From: Fibrobacteraceae bacterium
GTDB taxonomy: Bacteria > Fibrobacterota > Fibrobacteria > Fibrobacterales > Fibrobacteraceae
Assembly: GCA_017631885.1 (NCBI GenBank)
Contig: JAGBSH010000026.1
Location: forward strand, 29,999-93,998
DNA length: 64,000 nucleotides
Reading direction: 5' to 3'
Program-made: the position numbers and the translations under genes
Shown: one piece after another, positions 1-9,847 of the stretch
How positions within the stretch are numbered: the first letter of the stretch is position 1
Layout: each line of letters starts with the position of its first letter
Notes under the pieces: generated by a model
The model's database searches: none
The model's input: the letters and a program-made list of their open reading frames with translations, nothing else
What the model was told of the DNA's origin: nothing

Positions 1-476
1 ATTTCTGCTAATTCTTCTGTACCTGTACAGCAATTGACGGTAATCCCAGATGCCCTTTTTAATGCTTGTAGCCATTTTGGTGCGTTTTCCAAAGAAGCGC
101 CTGAATAAAGTTGAGGAGAACCTCCCCCAATTCTAGCCCATGGTAAAAAAGAACCATCTTTATCTTCAACGCCTAAATCACCTATGTATTCAGAATCAAT
201 ACAAACTACATCACCGATAGAAATGCCTCTATTTTTAAACGCGCCACCGATTCCAACTTGCAAAACCATTGAAAATTTTTGCTTAGCAAGTATTGCCGAA
301 AGATTTGTAGAAAATTCAAGCAAGCCAACACCTAGAATAGCAACATAAGCCTTTGCATTTGGCAAAAGAACTGCTGAAGACCCAGGATTTTCAATAGAAG
401 GAAAAAGTCTAGAGAATTCCACCGTAGAAGCGAACGCAATTAATGGTAAAGATTCTTGTACTTGATTAAGCGTCAT
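1..476 (-). CDS. mqnB: Futalosine hydrolase, C-terminal part beyond window
   Basis: Only the first 158 codons are present; the frame is open to base 1. MqnB removes the adenine or hypoxanthine base from futalosine in the alternative (futalosine) route to menaquinone. Visible family features of this nucleoside-phosphorylase fold are the stretch QVGIGGAF, then SEYIGDLGVED, then NCCTGTEELA at the cut end, which corresponds to the nucleoside-binding Thr/Glu loop. The ATG at 474-476 overlaps the stop of the upstream kinase gene in an ATGA, so it is translated as the third gene after tyrS and the kinase. No other menaquinone gene lies in the window. Confidence 0.85.
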   Translation of the reverse strand, partial: MTLNQVQESLPLIAFASTVEFSRLFPSIENPGSSAVLLPNAKAYVAILGVGLLEFSTNLSAILAKQKFSMVLQVGIGGAFKNRGISIGDVVCIDSEYIGDLGVEDKDGSFLPWARIGGGSPQLYSGASLENAPKWLQALKRASGITVNCCTGTEELAE

Positions 477-1447
477 TCCGTAATGCTTTCCACTATCAAT
501 GACAATTCTTTTTCCATTTCGGCTATTCTTTCCAAAGACATTTCCCAAGGTTGTTCTACTTCGCAACGTGCAGAAGCTACTGCTGTTGCTTTTACAAGAC
601 ATTCTTCAACAGAAAGTCCAAGAGAATCAGCGTAAATCCAACCAGCAAGAAAAGAATCCCCTGCACCGATACAGTTAACAACTTCAACACTTGGAGGTTG
701 CAAGCGTAAAATCTGTAATTTACCTTCTAAGCGGTAAAAGACTCTAACGGGATTTTCTTCGTCTGTAACAATTAAATACTTGATAGGCAAACGTTCTAAT
801 ACAGCAGTAGCTGCTATTTTCCAGAATTGCGGAGAAGACGTGACTAATGGAATTGAAAGCCGTTGTAAAAGTTCACAATATTCTTCCATATTCAATTTTA
901 AAACTTCTACGCCCTTTTCTAATAAGCCATCAATATCTTTAACAGCATCAATATAAAGCCTTTTTCCAGAAAAATCAAAATTGACTAAAGTAGTCATATC
1001 AAAGCTTTTGGGGTTAGAACCACAAAGAGCAATGCGAGGAACACTTTCCCAAATTTCTTCTAGGCTAAAACGGAAATCTTCCATTTCTTGCGGCGTTAAT
1101 TCCGGTGATGGTTCTATAAGTTCTGTTGTCTCTTTTGCCTGGATATCTTTATTGGTTACGATAGTTGTACAAATACGCGTCGGAGAAGCAATCCAGACAG
1201 GAACTTGCCGAATGCCTGTATCTGCGATAGCATCAAAAATTTTATTGCCATAGCCAGTCCCCAAAAAATGAGACAATACAATTTTACCACCAAGCAACTG
1301 CAAAACACGTGCGCAATTAATTCCCTTTCCTGACGCAAATTCAATAGCCCGAGGTATACGCCGCACTTCACCAAGACGCAATTCATCTAGGATAAAAAGT
1401 CGCTGCCATGCTGGGTTCAAACCTAGGACTAAAGTTTCTTGATTCAT
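473..1447 (-). CDS. PfkB-family sugar kinase, 1-phosphofructokinase-like
   Basis: 324 residues, full length for the ribokinase/PfkB fold. GKGIN at 40-44 matches the N-terminal sugar-binding signature and GAGDSF at 261-266 is the C-terminal signature with D264 as probable catalytic base and the anion hole. Family resemblance is to hexose-phosphate kinases of the FruK/LacC type (1-phosphofructokinase or tagatose-6-phosphate kinase). No PTS gene is nearby, so the substrate is not settled by context. ATGA overlaps join it to tyrS upstream (1444-1447) and mqnB downstream (473-476). A general sugar kinase of other specificity is the main alternative. Confidence 0.85.
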   Translation of the reverse strand: MNQETLVLGLNPAWQRLFILDELRLGEVRRIPRAIEFASGKGINCARVLQLLGGKIVLSHFLGTGYGNKIFDAIADTGIRQVPVWIASPTRICTTIVTNKDIQAKETTELIEPSPELTPQEMEDFRFSLEEIWESVPRIALCGSNPKSFDMTTLVNFDFSGKRLYIDAVKDIDGLLEKGVEVLKLNMEEYCELLQRLSIPLVTSSPQFWKIAATAVLERLPIKYLIVTDEENPVRVFYRLEGKLQILRLQPPSVEVVNCIGAGDSFLAGWIYADSLGLSVEECLVKATAVASARCEVEQPWEMSLERIAEMEKELSLIVESITE

Positions 1448-2751
1448 TGGAAATTCACCTTGAAATAATTGCGTTTACCAACTTGCACAACAATCATTGC
1501 GCCAGCAGGAACTTTAAGGATAGCCATTGCATCATCCACTTTCCATTCTGCCCATTCAGCATCAAGAGCTTTGAATTTTTCTGTTTCTTCTACAATTAAT
1601 TTATCAGCAACGCTCACTTTATCGGCATACTTAACACGGATTTTGACACCACCATTTTGTACCATTCGGCGAGCCTCGCCTTTGCTTTTAAAGGCACCGA
1701 TTTCAACAAACAAATCAAGAACCGGTTTTTCACCGTTTGTAAGAGAAACTTCTTTTGCGTCACCAGGAATTGCACTTCCACTATGCACTTCGCGTTCTTT
1801 TTGTGCGGCGGCAAGGGCGGCTTCTTCACCATAGTATTGAGTTACAATATCAATGGCTAAGCGATGTTTGGCTTCATTTGGGTTCATTTTCCCAGAAGCA
1901 ATATCTGCACTCATTTGACGAACTTCTTCTAAAGGGACTTCGGTTAAAAGTTCAAACCAGTTTTCAATTAAGGAATCTGCCAAACTATAAATTTTGTGAT
2001 ACATTACATCGGCAGGCTCGTTTAAACCTACATAGTTTCCTATGGATTTACTCATTTTGACTTTGCCATCGGTTCCAAGCAATATAGGCATAAACATACC
2101 TATTTGAGGTTCCATTCCTTCAAAGATCTGAAGGTCACGACCACGTAATACGTTGAACTTTTGATCTGTTCCACCAAGTTCTACATCACTTGTGATAGCG
2201 ACAGAATCGTAACCCTGCATCATTGGGTACATAAATTCATGAAGGCTTATTGGTTGGTTCGAAGTGTAACGATTATTGAAATCTTCTCGTTCTAGCATTT
2301 GAGCGACAGTAAACTGCCCCATAAGCTCTGTGACTTTAGAAAAAGGTAATTTAGAGAACCACTCACCATTGTAATGAATTTCTACTTGTTCACGGCGTAC
2401 TACTTTAAAAAATTGTTCTTGGTACTCTTTAGCATTTTCGAGAACTTGTTCATGACTAAGACGTGGACGCGCTTTGTTTCTGCCACTAGGGTCGCCAATT
2501 TGCGCTGTATAATCACCAACAATTAAAACAACTGTGTGCCCTAAATCTTGGAACTGACGCAATTTGCGCATTACTACTGTATGACCAAAATGAACGTCTG
2601 GAGCAGTTGGATCTACACCAAGTTTAATTCTAAGAGGAACTCCTGTTTCATAAGATTTTTGGAGTTTCTTTTCTAGTTCTTGCTGAGGGACAATTTCTGT
2701 AACACCTCTAAGTAAAATTTCTAACTGCTCTTTAACAGGACGAAATTGCAT
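1444..2751 (-). CDS. tyrS: Tyrosyl-tRNA synthetase
   Basis: 435 residues, class I aminoacyl-tRNA synthetase charging tRNA-Tyr. The HIGH-type motif is HFGH at 54-57 after LGVDPTAPDV, the KMSKS loop appears intact as KMSKSIGN near residue 240, and a C-terminal S4 RNA-binding domain follows (about residues 350-425). The HFGH form and length fit the TyrZ-like subgroup of bacterial TyrRS. The ATG at 2749-2751 is followed downstream by an ATGA overlap with the sugar kinase. It is divergent from prfA across 146 bp. I saw no T-box leader in that gap. Confidence 0.98.
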   Translation of the reverse strand: MQFRPVKEQLEILLRGVTEIVPQQELEKKLQKSYETGVPLRIKLGVDPTAPDVHFGHTVVMRKLRQFQDLGHTVVLIVGDYTAQIGDPSGRNKARPRLSHEQVLENAKEYQEQFFKVVRREQVEIHYNGEWFSKLPFSKVTELMGQFTVAQMLEREDFNNRYTSNQPISLHEFMYPMMQGYDSVAITSDVELGGTDQKFNVLRGRDLQIFEGMEPQIGMFMPILLGTDGKVKMSKSIGNYVGLNEPADVMYHKIYSLADSLIENWFELLTEVPLEEVRQMSADIASGKMNPNEAKHRLAIDIVTQYYGEEAALAAAQKEREVHSGSAIPGDAKEVSLTNGEKPVLDLFVEIGAFKSKGEARRMVQNGGVKIRVKYADKVSVADKLIVEETEKFKALDAEWAEWKVDDAMAILKVPAGAMIVVQVGKRNYFKVNFQ

Positions 2752-2897
2752 AAATAAATCCTTTTGCTTTTTTCACACCGAATATAGCAAAAACAAATCT
2801 CTCCTTTTTGGCATTTTCTTATCAAATTTGTTTGTAATACTTAAATTGCCTCTATTCACACCCAATAATCAATGTCTAAATTACTACATTGTGCCTG

Positions 2898-3965
2898 ATG
2901 AAAGAAAAAGCTCAAAAACTAATTGAAAAATACGAAGAACTTGAATCAGAACTTGGCAATCCTGATGTTGTTGCTGATCAAGTCCGTTATTCTAAAATTC
3001 ACAAGCAATACAAGGGTATAGAAAAGGCTGTTTTAAAAGCTAGGGAATATCTACAAACCACTAGTGATCTAGAAGAATGGAAAATAGCACTTTCTGATTC
3101 TGACCCAGAAATGGTGGCTTGTGCTAAAGAAGAAATTTCCGCTATTGAAAAAAAGCTCCCTGAAATGACAGATGAACTCCAGATTCTTATGGTTCCAAAA
3201 GACCCTTGGGATTTTAGAAATGCGACTTTAGAAATTCGAGGTGGTACTGGAGGCGATGAGTCTGCTTTGTTTGCTGGAGACTTATTCCGTATGTATCGCG
3301 GTTATTGCGATAGAATGGGTTGGAAAATGACCATCCAAGAAGCTTCAGAAGGAACTGTTGGTGGGTTTAAAGAAATTCGCATTTTTATTGAAGGCGAAAG
3401 CGTTTATGGCACATTGAAATTTGAAAGTGGTGTGCACCGCGTTCAACGTGTACCTGAAACAGAAACTCAAGGCCGCGTTCATACATCAGCAGCAACTGTT
3501 GCTATTTTGCCAGAAGCTGAAGAAGTGGATGTAGAAATTAAAGAATCCGACATTAAAATGGATACTTATCGAGCTAGTGGAGCTGGTGGACAGTATATTA
3601 ACAAAACGGATTCTGCCGTTCGCTTAACACATATTCCTACCGGAGTTGTGGTAAGTTGCCAAACAGAACGTTCTCAGTTACAAAACCGTTTGCATGCTAT
3701 GGAAATGCTTCGTTCAAAAATTCTAGACGAAGTTATTGCAAGGAAAGAAAAAGCAGAAGCTGCTAATCGTAAAGCTCTTGTTGGAACTGGTGATCGTTCT
3801 GCTAAAATCAGAACGTACAATTATCCACAAAATCGAATCACAGATCATAGAATCGGTTTGACTCTTTATAGCCTAGACCAAGCTATGACAGGTGATATTC
3901 AAGAAGTAATCAATGGGCTTCAAATGGCAAATGCCCAAGAAAAATTGGGGAAGTTTAACGCCTAA
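2898..3965 (+). CDS. prfA: Peptide chain release factor 1
   Basis: 355 residues. RF1 reads UAA and UAG and triggers peptidyl-tRNA hydrolysis on the ribosome. The codon-recognition tripeptide is PET at 186-188 within HRVQRVPETETQGRVHTSA (E. coli has PAT), and the catalytic GGQ is at 230-232 in GAGGQYINKTDSAVRL. A TTG at 2889 opens the frame three codons earlier, but the ATG at 2898 gives the standard N-terminus. No strong Shine-Dalgarno is visible. The stop TAA shares a base with the ATG of prmC, the enzyme that methylates this GGQ glutamine. Confidence 0.98.
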   Translation: MKEKAQKLIEKYEELESELGNPDVVADQVRYSKIHKQYKGIEKAVLKAREYLQTTSDLEEWKIALSDSDPEMVACAKEEISAIEKKLPEMTDELQILMVPKDPWDFRNATLEIRGGTGGDESALFAGDLFRMYRGYCDRMGWKMTIQEASEGTVGGFKEIRIFIEGESVYGTLKFESGVHRVQRVPETETQGRVHTSAATVAILPEAEEVDVEIKESDIKMDTYRASGAGGQYINKTDSAVRLTHIPTGVVVSCQTERSQLQNRLHAMEMLRSKILDEVIARKEKAEAANRKALVGTGDRSAKIRTYNYPQNRITDHRIGLTLYSLDQAMTGDIQEVINGLQMANAQEKLGKFNA

Positions 3966-4825
3966 TGCAAAAGCTCATTGATATTCTCAACAAGACTACT
4001 GAATTTTTCAAAAAAAACGGTGTCCCTAACCCGAAACTTGATGCCCAATATATTTTGGCTCATGGATTAAATATGAAACGGATGGAGCTCTATCTTAACT
4101 TTGATAGACCTTTATCTGAAGAAGAATTAATTCTTTTACGTCCTATGGTTGCAAGGCGTGCAAAAAGAGAACCTTTGCAACATATTATTGGCAATACCAG
4201 TTTCCGCGGTCATGAAATTCAATGCGATAAAAGAGCTTTAATACCAAGGCCAGAAACAGAAATGCTTGTGGATATGTTAAAAGAGAGAATCTCTTTAGAT
4301 GAATCTTTACATTTACATATTGCTGATATAGGAACAGGTTCTGGAGCAATAGCTATTGCTCTTGCAAAAGAAATGTCTAATGTTAAAGTTTTTGCCTCAG
4401 ACATTTCAACTGATGCATTAGAATTGGCAAAAATAAATGCTGAAAATAATGCATGTCTTGAAACATTATCTTTTTATGAAGGGAGTCTTTTAAACGCTTT
4501 ACCACAAGACGCTTTCCCCTTACATGCTTTGGTCGCAAACTTACCTTACATTCCAGAAAAAGATAAATCATCTTTACAACCAGAAGTCTGTTTTGACCCA
4601 GAACTTGCGCTTTTTGCTGGAGATGATGGTTTACTATTAATCCGAGAATTACTTGTTCAACTTAAAGGAAAAATTGTTGCTAACGCACCTATTCTTTTAG
4701 AAATTGCATCTGGACAAGAAATTATTTTAGAAGAAGAATCAAAAAACTATTCTCATTTAGAATGGGTTTGTTCTCACAAAGATTACTTTGGCAATGTTCG
4801 CTTTGTTGAATATCGCGCCAAATAA
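3965..4825 (+). CDS. prmC: Release factor glutamine N5-methyltransferase
   Basis: 286 residues. PrmC (HemK) transfers a methyl group from SAM to the GGQ glutamine of RF1 and RF2. The helical N-terminal domain (1-80) is followed by a Rossmann MTase with SAM motif I DIGTGSGAIA at 121-130. The substrate loop is NLPY at 192-195 where the textbook PrmC motif is NPPY, a Pro to Leu change. It is coupled to prfA by TAATG, the usual neighbour. It ends one base from the convergent rlpA stop, so there is no room for a terminator between them. Confidence 0.95.
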   Translation: MQKLIDILNKTTEFFKKNGVPNPKLDAQYILAHGLNMKRMELYLNFDRPLSEEELILLRPMVARRAKREPLQHIIGNTSFRGHEIQCDKRALIPRPETEMLVDMLKERISLDESLHLHIADIGTGSGAIAIALAKEMSNVKVFASDISTDALELAKINAENNACLETLSFYEGSLLNALPQDAFPLHALVANLPYIPEKDKSSLQPEVCFDPELALFAGDDGLLLIRELLVQLKGKIVANAPILLEIASGQEIILEEESKNYSHLEWVCSHKDYFGNVRFVEYRAK

Positions 4826-4826
4826 T

Positions 4827-5297
4827 TCATTCACCTTCAATAACTTCAGCCCGAACTTCTGCATGGCCTACTTTATCTAGGCCTATTTTTTTTCCAGCCG
4901 CAGCACTTAAATCTAAAATACGACCTTTAGCATAAGGGCCTCTATCATTTACCCGCACAACAACACTTTCTCCAGTATCCACTCTTGTGACTCGAAGCCA
5001 AGTATTGAATGGTAAAGATTTATGGGCACATGTCATTTCGCTTGAATCAAATGTTTCTCCATTTGCAGTCAAGTTGCCTTCAAAACCTGGACCGTAATAA
5101 CTAGCTTCACCATATAAAACAGAACCTATTTTAGCCTTTTTTACTGTTTTCTTTTTACCTGATTTAGATACTTGTTCTGACTTTGTTGTATATGTCCCTG
5201 TTGATCTATCGTAACCACCTCGAGATGGTAAAGCACACCCGCTCAATAAAGAAAGCGTAAAAAAGAGAACTAGAAATATTGGCTTATTCGAAATCAT
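4827..5297 (-). CDS. rlpA: RlpA-like septal/peptidoglycan lipoprotein
   Basis: 156 residues from the ATG at 5297; an in-frame upstream start exists at 5330 but would precede the signal peptide. Lipobox LSGC makes Cys21 the lipidated residue. A double-psi beta-barrel follows, with GEASYYGPGFEGNLTANGE, then NDRGPY and ILDLS, the hallmarks of RlpA, a lytic transglycosylase or peptidoglycan-binding lipoprotein. The mature N-terminus carries PSRGGYDRSTGTY, nearly the same as in the NlpC/P60 lipoprotein at 43002. Its start overlaps the end of the TPR lipoprotein gene by 14 bases. Confidence 0.92.
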   Translation of the reverse strand: MISNKPIFLVLFFTLSLLSGCALPSRGGYDRSTGTYTTKSEQVSKSGKKKTVKKAKIGSVLYGEASYYGPGFEGNLTANGETFDSSEMTCAHKSLPFNTWLRVTRVDTGESVVVRVNDRGPYAKGRILDLSAAAGKKIGLDKVGHAEVRAEVIEGE

Positions 5298-7242
5298 ACA
5301 TGCTGTTGTATGTGTTTTCCAAGATTTCATCTTCTTTACTCTTTACTTCAACTTGTTCTTCTTTTTTTGCCGGGATAAACGAATCATAGTATTGCTTAGA
5401 AAGTTCAGTAGTTCTCTTTTCGTTTTGTTCTATTCTTTTGCGCATTCTTACTAAATCTTCGTCAGAAATAGATACCCTGCCAGAAAGCATAATCGCGGCT
5501 GATTTTCCCCAAGGAGACATTGGAGATAAATCACGAATTTTTCTTAATTTTGCTGCTGTGCTATCTAGCCCTTCTGGAAAACTAGCATAAAGCATAGCAG
5601 ACATGTATAATGCTTGTATTCCAGTTTGCGTTGTAGGAAATTCTACAAAGACACTATCATAAGCATTCAAGGCTTTTGTATAAGCACTGTCCACTAAATC
5701 CATAGATTCTAATGGTAAAGATTTTGCTTCTAACCATAAGCTTTCAGCGGCTAAAAATTTTTCATGTGCTAAATCTTCTTGTGTTTTCAATGTAACTCGC
5801 ATACCAAGGTTTGCTTGTGCTTGCTTTGCATATTCTGAATTTGGATACTTTTCAATAACTTCCATGTAATACTCTTCGGCCGTTTCTGGATCATTTAAAA
5901 ATTCATCGTAAATAAAAGCTCGAGCATAAGAAGCTCGCAATACTTTTAAAGAATCATCTGAATTTTCAATAATCCCATTCAATCGAGCAACAGCACTATC
6001 TGATTCAGAAAGTTTAAAAAGGAAAAGTTCTGCTATTTGAAATTCATTGTCAAAAAATGGTTTACCTGATTGCGCAACCGAATCCATAGCATCGTTATTG
6101 GATTGCAAAACAAGCAAACGTTTTAGAGCATCATAACGTTCTTTACTTTCTTTGCCCCATTTTGAGGGAGGCCTTGCAATATAACTGCTATCATAAAAAT
6201 TCAAGGCTGTTTCATAAGCTTTCAAATCCACTTGTTCATGTAAGCCTTGTTGGTAATAAGCTCGAGAAGCATCTTCTGTTTTTGGAAAGTCTTTTGTTAC
6301 TTTCTGAAATACAGCACGCCCTTCATTATACTTTTTAGCCAAGAACAAAAGTTCCCCGTAACGAACAAGCAAGAATGATAATTTTTCTTGATAATCTGGG
6401 TTTTTCGCTGCTCTTAAAAATTCTTCGGCTGCTTGTTCATATTTTTCTTTATGAGCTAAACACTCCGCTGCTTGAGTTTCAGCGCTAAATCTATCTCGTT
6501 CTTGCAATTCCTTTATTTCTTTAGCCAAATAATGTTCTCTTGCTTTATCATAAGATTCTTGAGCGTAATACAATGTTGCTAAACGAAAATGAGCTTTTCC
6601 TCGCATAAATGGAGTTCCAGAGGTGTCTGCTAATAATTTTTCTAATGCAGCAATAGCAAGTCCAGGATCTTCAGAAACTTCTTCAAGTAAAGAAAGCAAA
6701 TTTAAACCAGGAAAATAATAAGGATGCTCTTTTCCTTTAAGAAGAACCGGTTCTAAAGCAAATCGACTGATATTAAATTCTTTATTTTTATATAAACAAT
6801 AAGCTCTTTGGTATTCAGCTGCTTGCATAGAATCGTGTTCTGGGAAATAACGTTCCAATTCATCGTATTTTTCAATGGCTTTTCCCCATTCACCTTTATG
6901 TCGATAAGATTCTGCAATTAAAAAAACGGCATCAGAGGAACGCTTTTTATTTTTAGGAAAACGTTCTAAAACTCGAGAACCTTTTTCAATTACTCTATCA
7001 TATTTTTTTGCTTCTTCGCCGATAGGTTTAGAATCTTCTCCTGCCGTAGAATCTAAACGAGCAGTGCGCATTTCTGACGCTTCTTCGTATGCTCTTTCAG
7101 CATTAAACATGTGGTTTAAATAAGCACAACAAGTACACCCTTCAAAAAAGAAAAACACAAGTAAAAGAACAAGCAAACGGCAAGGCATACTTTTAAAATA
7201 CAAAAGCTTAAACCGTGAAATTGGAATTTTACTAATAAGCAT
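5284..7242 (-). CDS. TPR-repeat lipoprotein
   Basis: 652 residues, or 634 if started at the internal Met at 7188. A very hydrophobic signal (LLVLLLVFFFFEGC) ends in a lipobox-like Cys followed by two more cysteines. The rest is helical with repeated tetratricopeptide pairs, for example around SDAVFLIAESYRHKGEWGKAI and SRAYYQQGL, and several 'EYYMEVIEKYPNSEYAKQA'-type repeats like BamD/YbgF. It probably acts as an envelope scaffold. The gene overlaps its upstream TPR neighbour by 11 bases and rlpA by 14, so the three probably form one cell-envelope unit. The substrate or partner is unknown. Confidence 0.85.
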   Translation of the reverse strand: MLISKIPISRFKLLYFKSMPCRLLVLLLVFFFFEGCTCCAYLNHMFNAERAYEEASEMRTARLDSTAGEDSKPIGEEAKKYDRVIEKGSRVLERFPKNKKRSSDAVFLIAESYRHKGEWGKAIEKYDELERYFPEHDSMQAAEYQRAYCLYKNKEFNISRFALEPVLLKGKEHPYYFPGLNLLSLLEEVSEDPGLAIAALEKLLADTSGTPFMRGKAHFRLATLYYAQESYDKAREHYLAKEIKELQERDRFSAETQAAECLAHKEKYEQAAEEFLRAAKNPDYQEKLSFLLVRYGELLFLAKKYNEGRAVFQKVTKDFPKTEDASRAYYQQGLHEQVDLKAYETALNFYDSSYIARPPSKWGKESKERYDALKRLLVLQSNNDAMDSVAQSGKPFFDNEFQIAELFLFKLSESDSAVARLNGIIENSDDSLKVLRASYARAFIYDEFLNDPETAEEYYMEVIEKYPNSEYAKQAQANLGMRVTLKTQEDLAHEKFLAAESLWLEAKSLPLESMDLVDSAYTKALNAYDSVFVEFPTTQTGIQALYMSAMLYASFPEGLDSTAAKLRKIRDLSPMSPWGKSAAIMLSGRVSISDEDLVRMRKRIEQNEKRTTELSKQYYDSFIPAKKEEQVEVKSKEDEILENTYNSMYDFE

Positions 7243-8935
7243 TCAAATATTCCAAATAATCACAAAGTTTTAGGCTCATTGGTAGATAACGTTTATCAAA
7301 ACGTACCATGCGAACTTCTTCTGGTTTTCCAATAACACGAGCTAAAATTTCAAAGTTATCTTGAGCATCCCAAACGGCGGCATCAATTACAACATCACCA
7401 CATTCTGTTTCCCCTGTTGCAGAACCAATACCAGAAATGCGTGAGTTTTGTTGTAAAAGACGTGTAAAGACTTCTGGTGCTCTACCGTGTTCATGCGCCA
7501 CTGTAGAAGAATCAATGACTAAAACATGAACTCCGTAATAACGATCTCTTGAATCAAAAAGAACCGTATACACGTGCGTATGATGCCCATCAGTAAATGT
7601 TTCTTGCCAGATATGCTTTTTGATTTGCTTAAAATTAGTCACAGCATAATGCGAGAAAAATTCTTTCGGAGAAGCCCCATAACGAACGAGATAATGCCCT
7701 AATCGCGTATTGAAATCATGCTTTGTCGCTGGCATAGAAACCCGTAAACTATCAGCTACTCTGTTTAAATTTTCTGCTAAACCTGTAGGCGCTTCCATCT
7801 GACGAACGGCTGATGCTTCTTGAATCCGTAGTTGAATATCTGGATACTCAGCATCTTTTTGTTGAATTTCTAAAAATTGCATCCGTGCTAAATCAAAATT
7901 TTTCCCTTTTAGGTAAGCTCTCCCTAAAGCTTCTCGTAAAGGTAAATTGTCTGGATACTGACTGACTAATGGTTCTAAAATTTCTCGTGCCACACGAGCT
8001 CTGTCAGAAGAAGTCAACGAAACACCTAAACCATTTCCTGGAGGTAGCTTTTCACCTAATGTTGAAATAGCTTCAGAAGCTTTTTTAAAATTTGGTTTTA
8101 TTGCCAAAATCTTTTGATACAAAACTTCAGCATCATCATAATTACCACGATATTCTTCTAAATAGCCTTTTAATAAAAGTAATTCGGGTGCGTTTGTAAA
8201 ACGAGAAGATGCGTATTCTAATAATGAAGAACAACTATCAAGTTGCCCTAATGCATGAAATACATTTGCAAGTAATGCATAAGCTTTTAAAGAGGTTCCT
8301 CGAGAAATACTAATCGCTGCTCTCGCTTCTTCAGCAGAACGAGTATGTTGTTCTGCTAAAAACAATAATTTTCCATACCACAAACGATACGCCAAAAAAG
8401 CTGGTGCTTTATCACTTGCAATACGAGCAAATTCAAGTGCTGTGGTTAAACTCCCTTCTGAAAAAGTTCTACGGGAATCCAAATAAGCTTTCATTGCTCC
8501 ATTTGGATAACGACGTTGCCAATCTTCCATCAAAGTTTCCAAGCGCACTTTGTGTGATGCGTCTAAAGAATCCATATCCAAAAGAGCATCCATAGAACCA
8601 AAACGAGCTATTTCTAATGCTGGATAAGTTAAAGAGATGGCATCAAAAATTTCTAACGCCCTTGCCGGTTCTCCAGCCTCGGACAAATCAGAAGCCCTAC
8701 GAATTTCATCTCTTGTAGCAAAAGAATATTCTTCAAGTGTTTTTTGAAACTCAGGCGAATCCCCCACCAAAAGTTCGCTGCCTACAGACAAACCAAATGG
8801 GACACTTTCTAATTTAATTGTTGACGGGCCAAAACGTTTGTAAAGTTCAAAGCCAATAAAAACAAGAATACCTGTTGCACACAAAAACAGATAAGCGAAA
8901 ATCAATTTGCGAACAAAAGATTTTTTGCTTGCCAT
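7232..8935 (-). CDS. Membrane-anchored TPR protein
   Basis: 567 residues from the ATG at 8935, chosen because GAGG lies about six bases upstream; a TTG at 8950 would also be in frame. A single N-terminal transmembrane segment (LIFAYLFLCATGILVFIGF) is followed by tetratricopeptide-type repeats (about 75-370) and a C-terminal region of roughly 170 residues that I do not recognise (HDFNTRLGHYLVRYG onward). The stop of the sigma gene lies two bases before its start, so the two are surely co-transcribed. The function is unknown. Confidence 0.85.
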   Translation of the reverse strand: MASKKSFVRKLIFAYLFLCATGILVFIGFELYKRFGPSTIKLESVPFGLSVGSELLVGDSPEFQKTLEEYSFATRDEIRRASDLSEAGEPARALEIFDAISLTYPALEIARFGSMDALLDMDSLDASHKVRLETLMEDWQRRYPNGAMKAYLDSRRTFSEGSLTTALEFARIASDKAPAFLAYRLWYGKLLFLAEQHTRSAEEARAAISISRGTSLKAYALLANVFHALGQLDSCSSLLEYASSRFTNAPELLLLKGYLEEYRGNYDDAEVLYQKILAIKPNFKKASEAISTLGEKLPPGNGLGVSLTSSDRARVAREILEPLVSQYPDNLPLREALGRAYLKGKNFDLARMQFLEIQQKDAEYPDIQLRIQEASAVRQMEAPTGLAENLNRVADSLRVSMPATKHDFNTRLGHYLVRYGASPKEFFSHYAVTNFKQIKKHIWQETFTDGHHTHVYTVLFDSRDRYYGVHVLVIDSSTVAHEHGRAPEVFTRLLQQNSRISGIGSATGETECGDVVIDAAVWDAQDNFEILARVIGKPEEVRMVRFDKRYLPMSLKLCDYLEYLNAY

Positions 8936-8937
8936 TA

Positions 8938-9783
8938 TTACCTCAGGCAATCACTGAATTTATCTTTCAATTCCTTACTTCTTTGCAATCTACGAAGCGT
9001 TTTATTTTTTATTTGACGAACACGTTCCCGACTTAATTTCATATCTTCGCCGATATCACGCAAAGTAGTATCTTCTGCGGCATCTACTCCATAGAACATC
9101 TGGATAATCTCTGCTTCTCTAGGAGGTAAAGCTTGCAAAGTTTCATGAATTAATTTTTTGCGTTCTGCTTCTTCTAATTCGGTCTCTTGGTTACCTTCTG
9201 TGCCAAGAACATCCATCAACGTGCTAACAGAATCACCTCCAGCAACTCCATCTTCACCTATTGGTGCGTCTAAAGAAATATCAACGATTTTCTCCATAAC
9301 TTCAACAATATCACGTTCATATGGAGCAAATTCTGGCATAGTCATTGTTAATTCGTAATCACCATTATTTTGCATCAATGCGCGTTTGAACTTATTCACT
9401 AACGCTAATTTATTAGGAGGAATACGAACAGAACCAATCCGTTCAAACAACGCTTTCTGGATAGATTGACGAATCCACCAAACAGCATAAGAAATGAACT
9501 TAACATCTTTATCCATATCAAATCGTTGTGCTGCTTTAAAAAGGCCTAAATTTCCTTCATTAATTAAATCCAACAAAGGCAGACCACGTCCTTGATATTT
9601 TCTAGCAACACTCACCACAAAACGCAAATTCCCGCGAATCAAACGTTGCATCGCTAAATTCTTGATTTCATCAGATTCTTTATTTTTCTTAATAATCTCC
9701 AAAAGAACCGCTTCCTCATTCGGAGGAAGAGTCTGATGACGATTTAAATCTCGAAAATAAAGGGATTCGTTAAAATCACTCAT
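8938..9783 (-). CDS. rpoD: Primary-type sigma-70 factor
   Basis: 281 residues. Sigma-70 regions are all recognisable: 1.2 (SLYFRDLNRHQTLPPNEE), 2.1-2.4 (NLRFVVSVARKYQGRG, LINEGNLGLFKAAQRFD, FISYAVWWIRQSIQKAL), 3, and the region 4 helix-turn-helix (TLRDIGEDMKLSRERVRQ). Region 1.1 is absent, as in the short RpoD proteins of Bacteroidetes and relatives. A clean TTGACA-N17-TATAAT promoter at 39209-39237 shows the organism uses the usual consensus. It could be a major RpoS-like paralogue instead, so the symbol is probable rather than certain. It sits between DUF971 and the TPR genes. Confidence 0.9.
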   Translation of the reverse strand: MSDFNESLYFRDLNRHQTLPPNEEAVLLEIIKKNKESDEIKNLAMQRLIRGNLRFVVSVARKYQGRGLPLLDLINEGNLGLFKAAQRFDMDKDVKFISYAVWWIRQSIQKALFERIGSVRIPPNKLALVNKFKRALMQNNGDYELTMTMPEFAPYERDIVEVMEKIVDISLDAPIGEDGVAGGDSVSTLMDVLGTEGNQETELEEAERKKLIHETLQALPPREAEIIQMFYGVDAAEDTTLRDIGEDMKLSRERVRQIKNKTLRRLQRSKELKDKFSDCLR

Positions 9784-9847
9784 AATTTAACCTGCGTGGT
9801 ACCAACAAATATTGATGGGATTAACTCTGCGCAAATATTGCTTTTTA

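Noticed and set aside
1..158. Frameshift in mqnB near base 58
   Set aside because: A first translation broke at the A run; recounting five A bases restores ALKRASGITVNCCTGTEELA without a shift.
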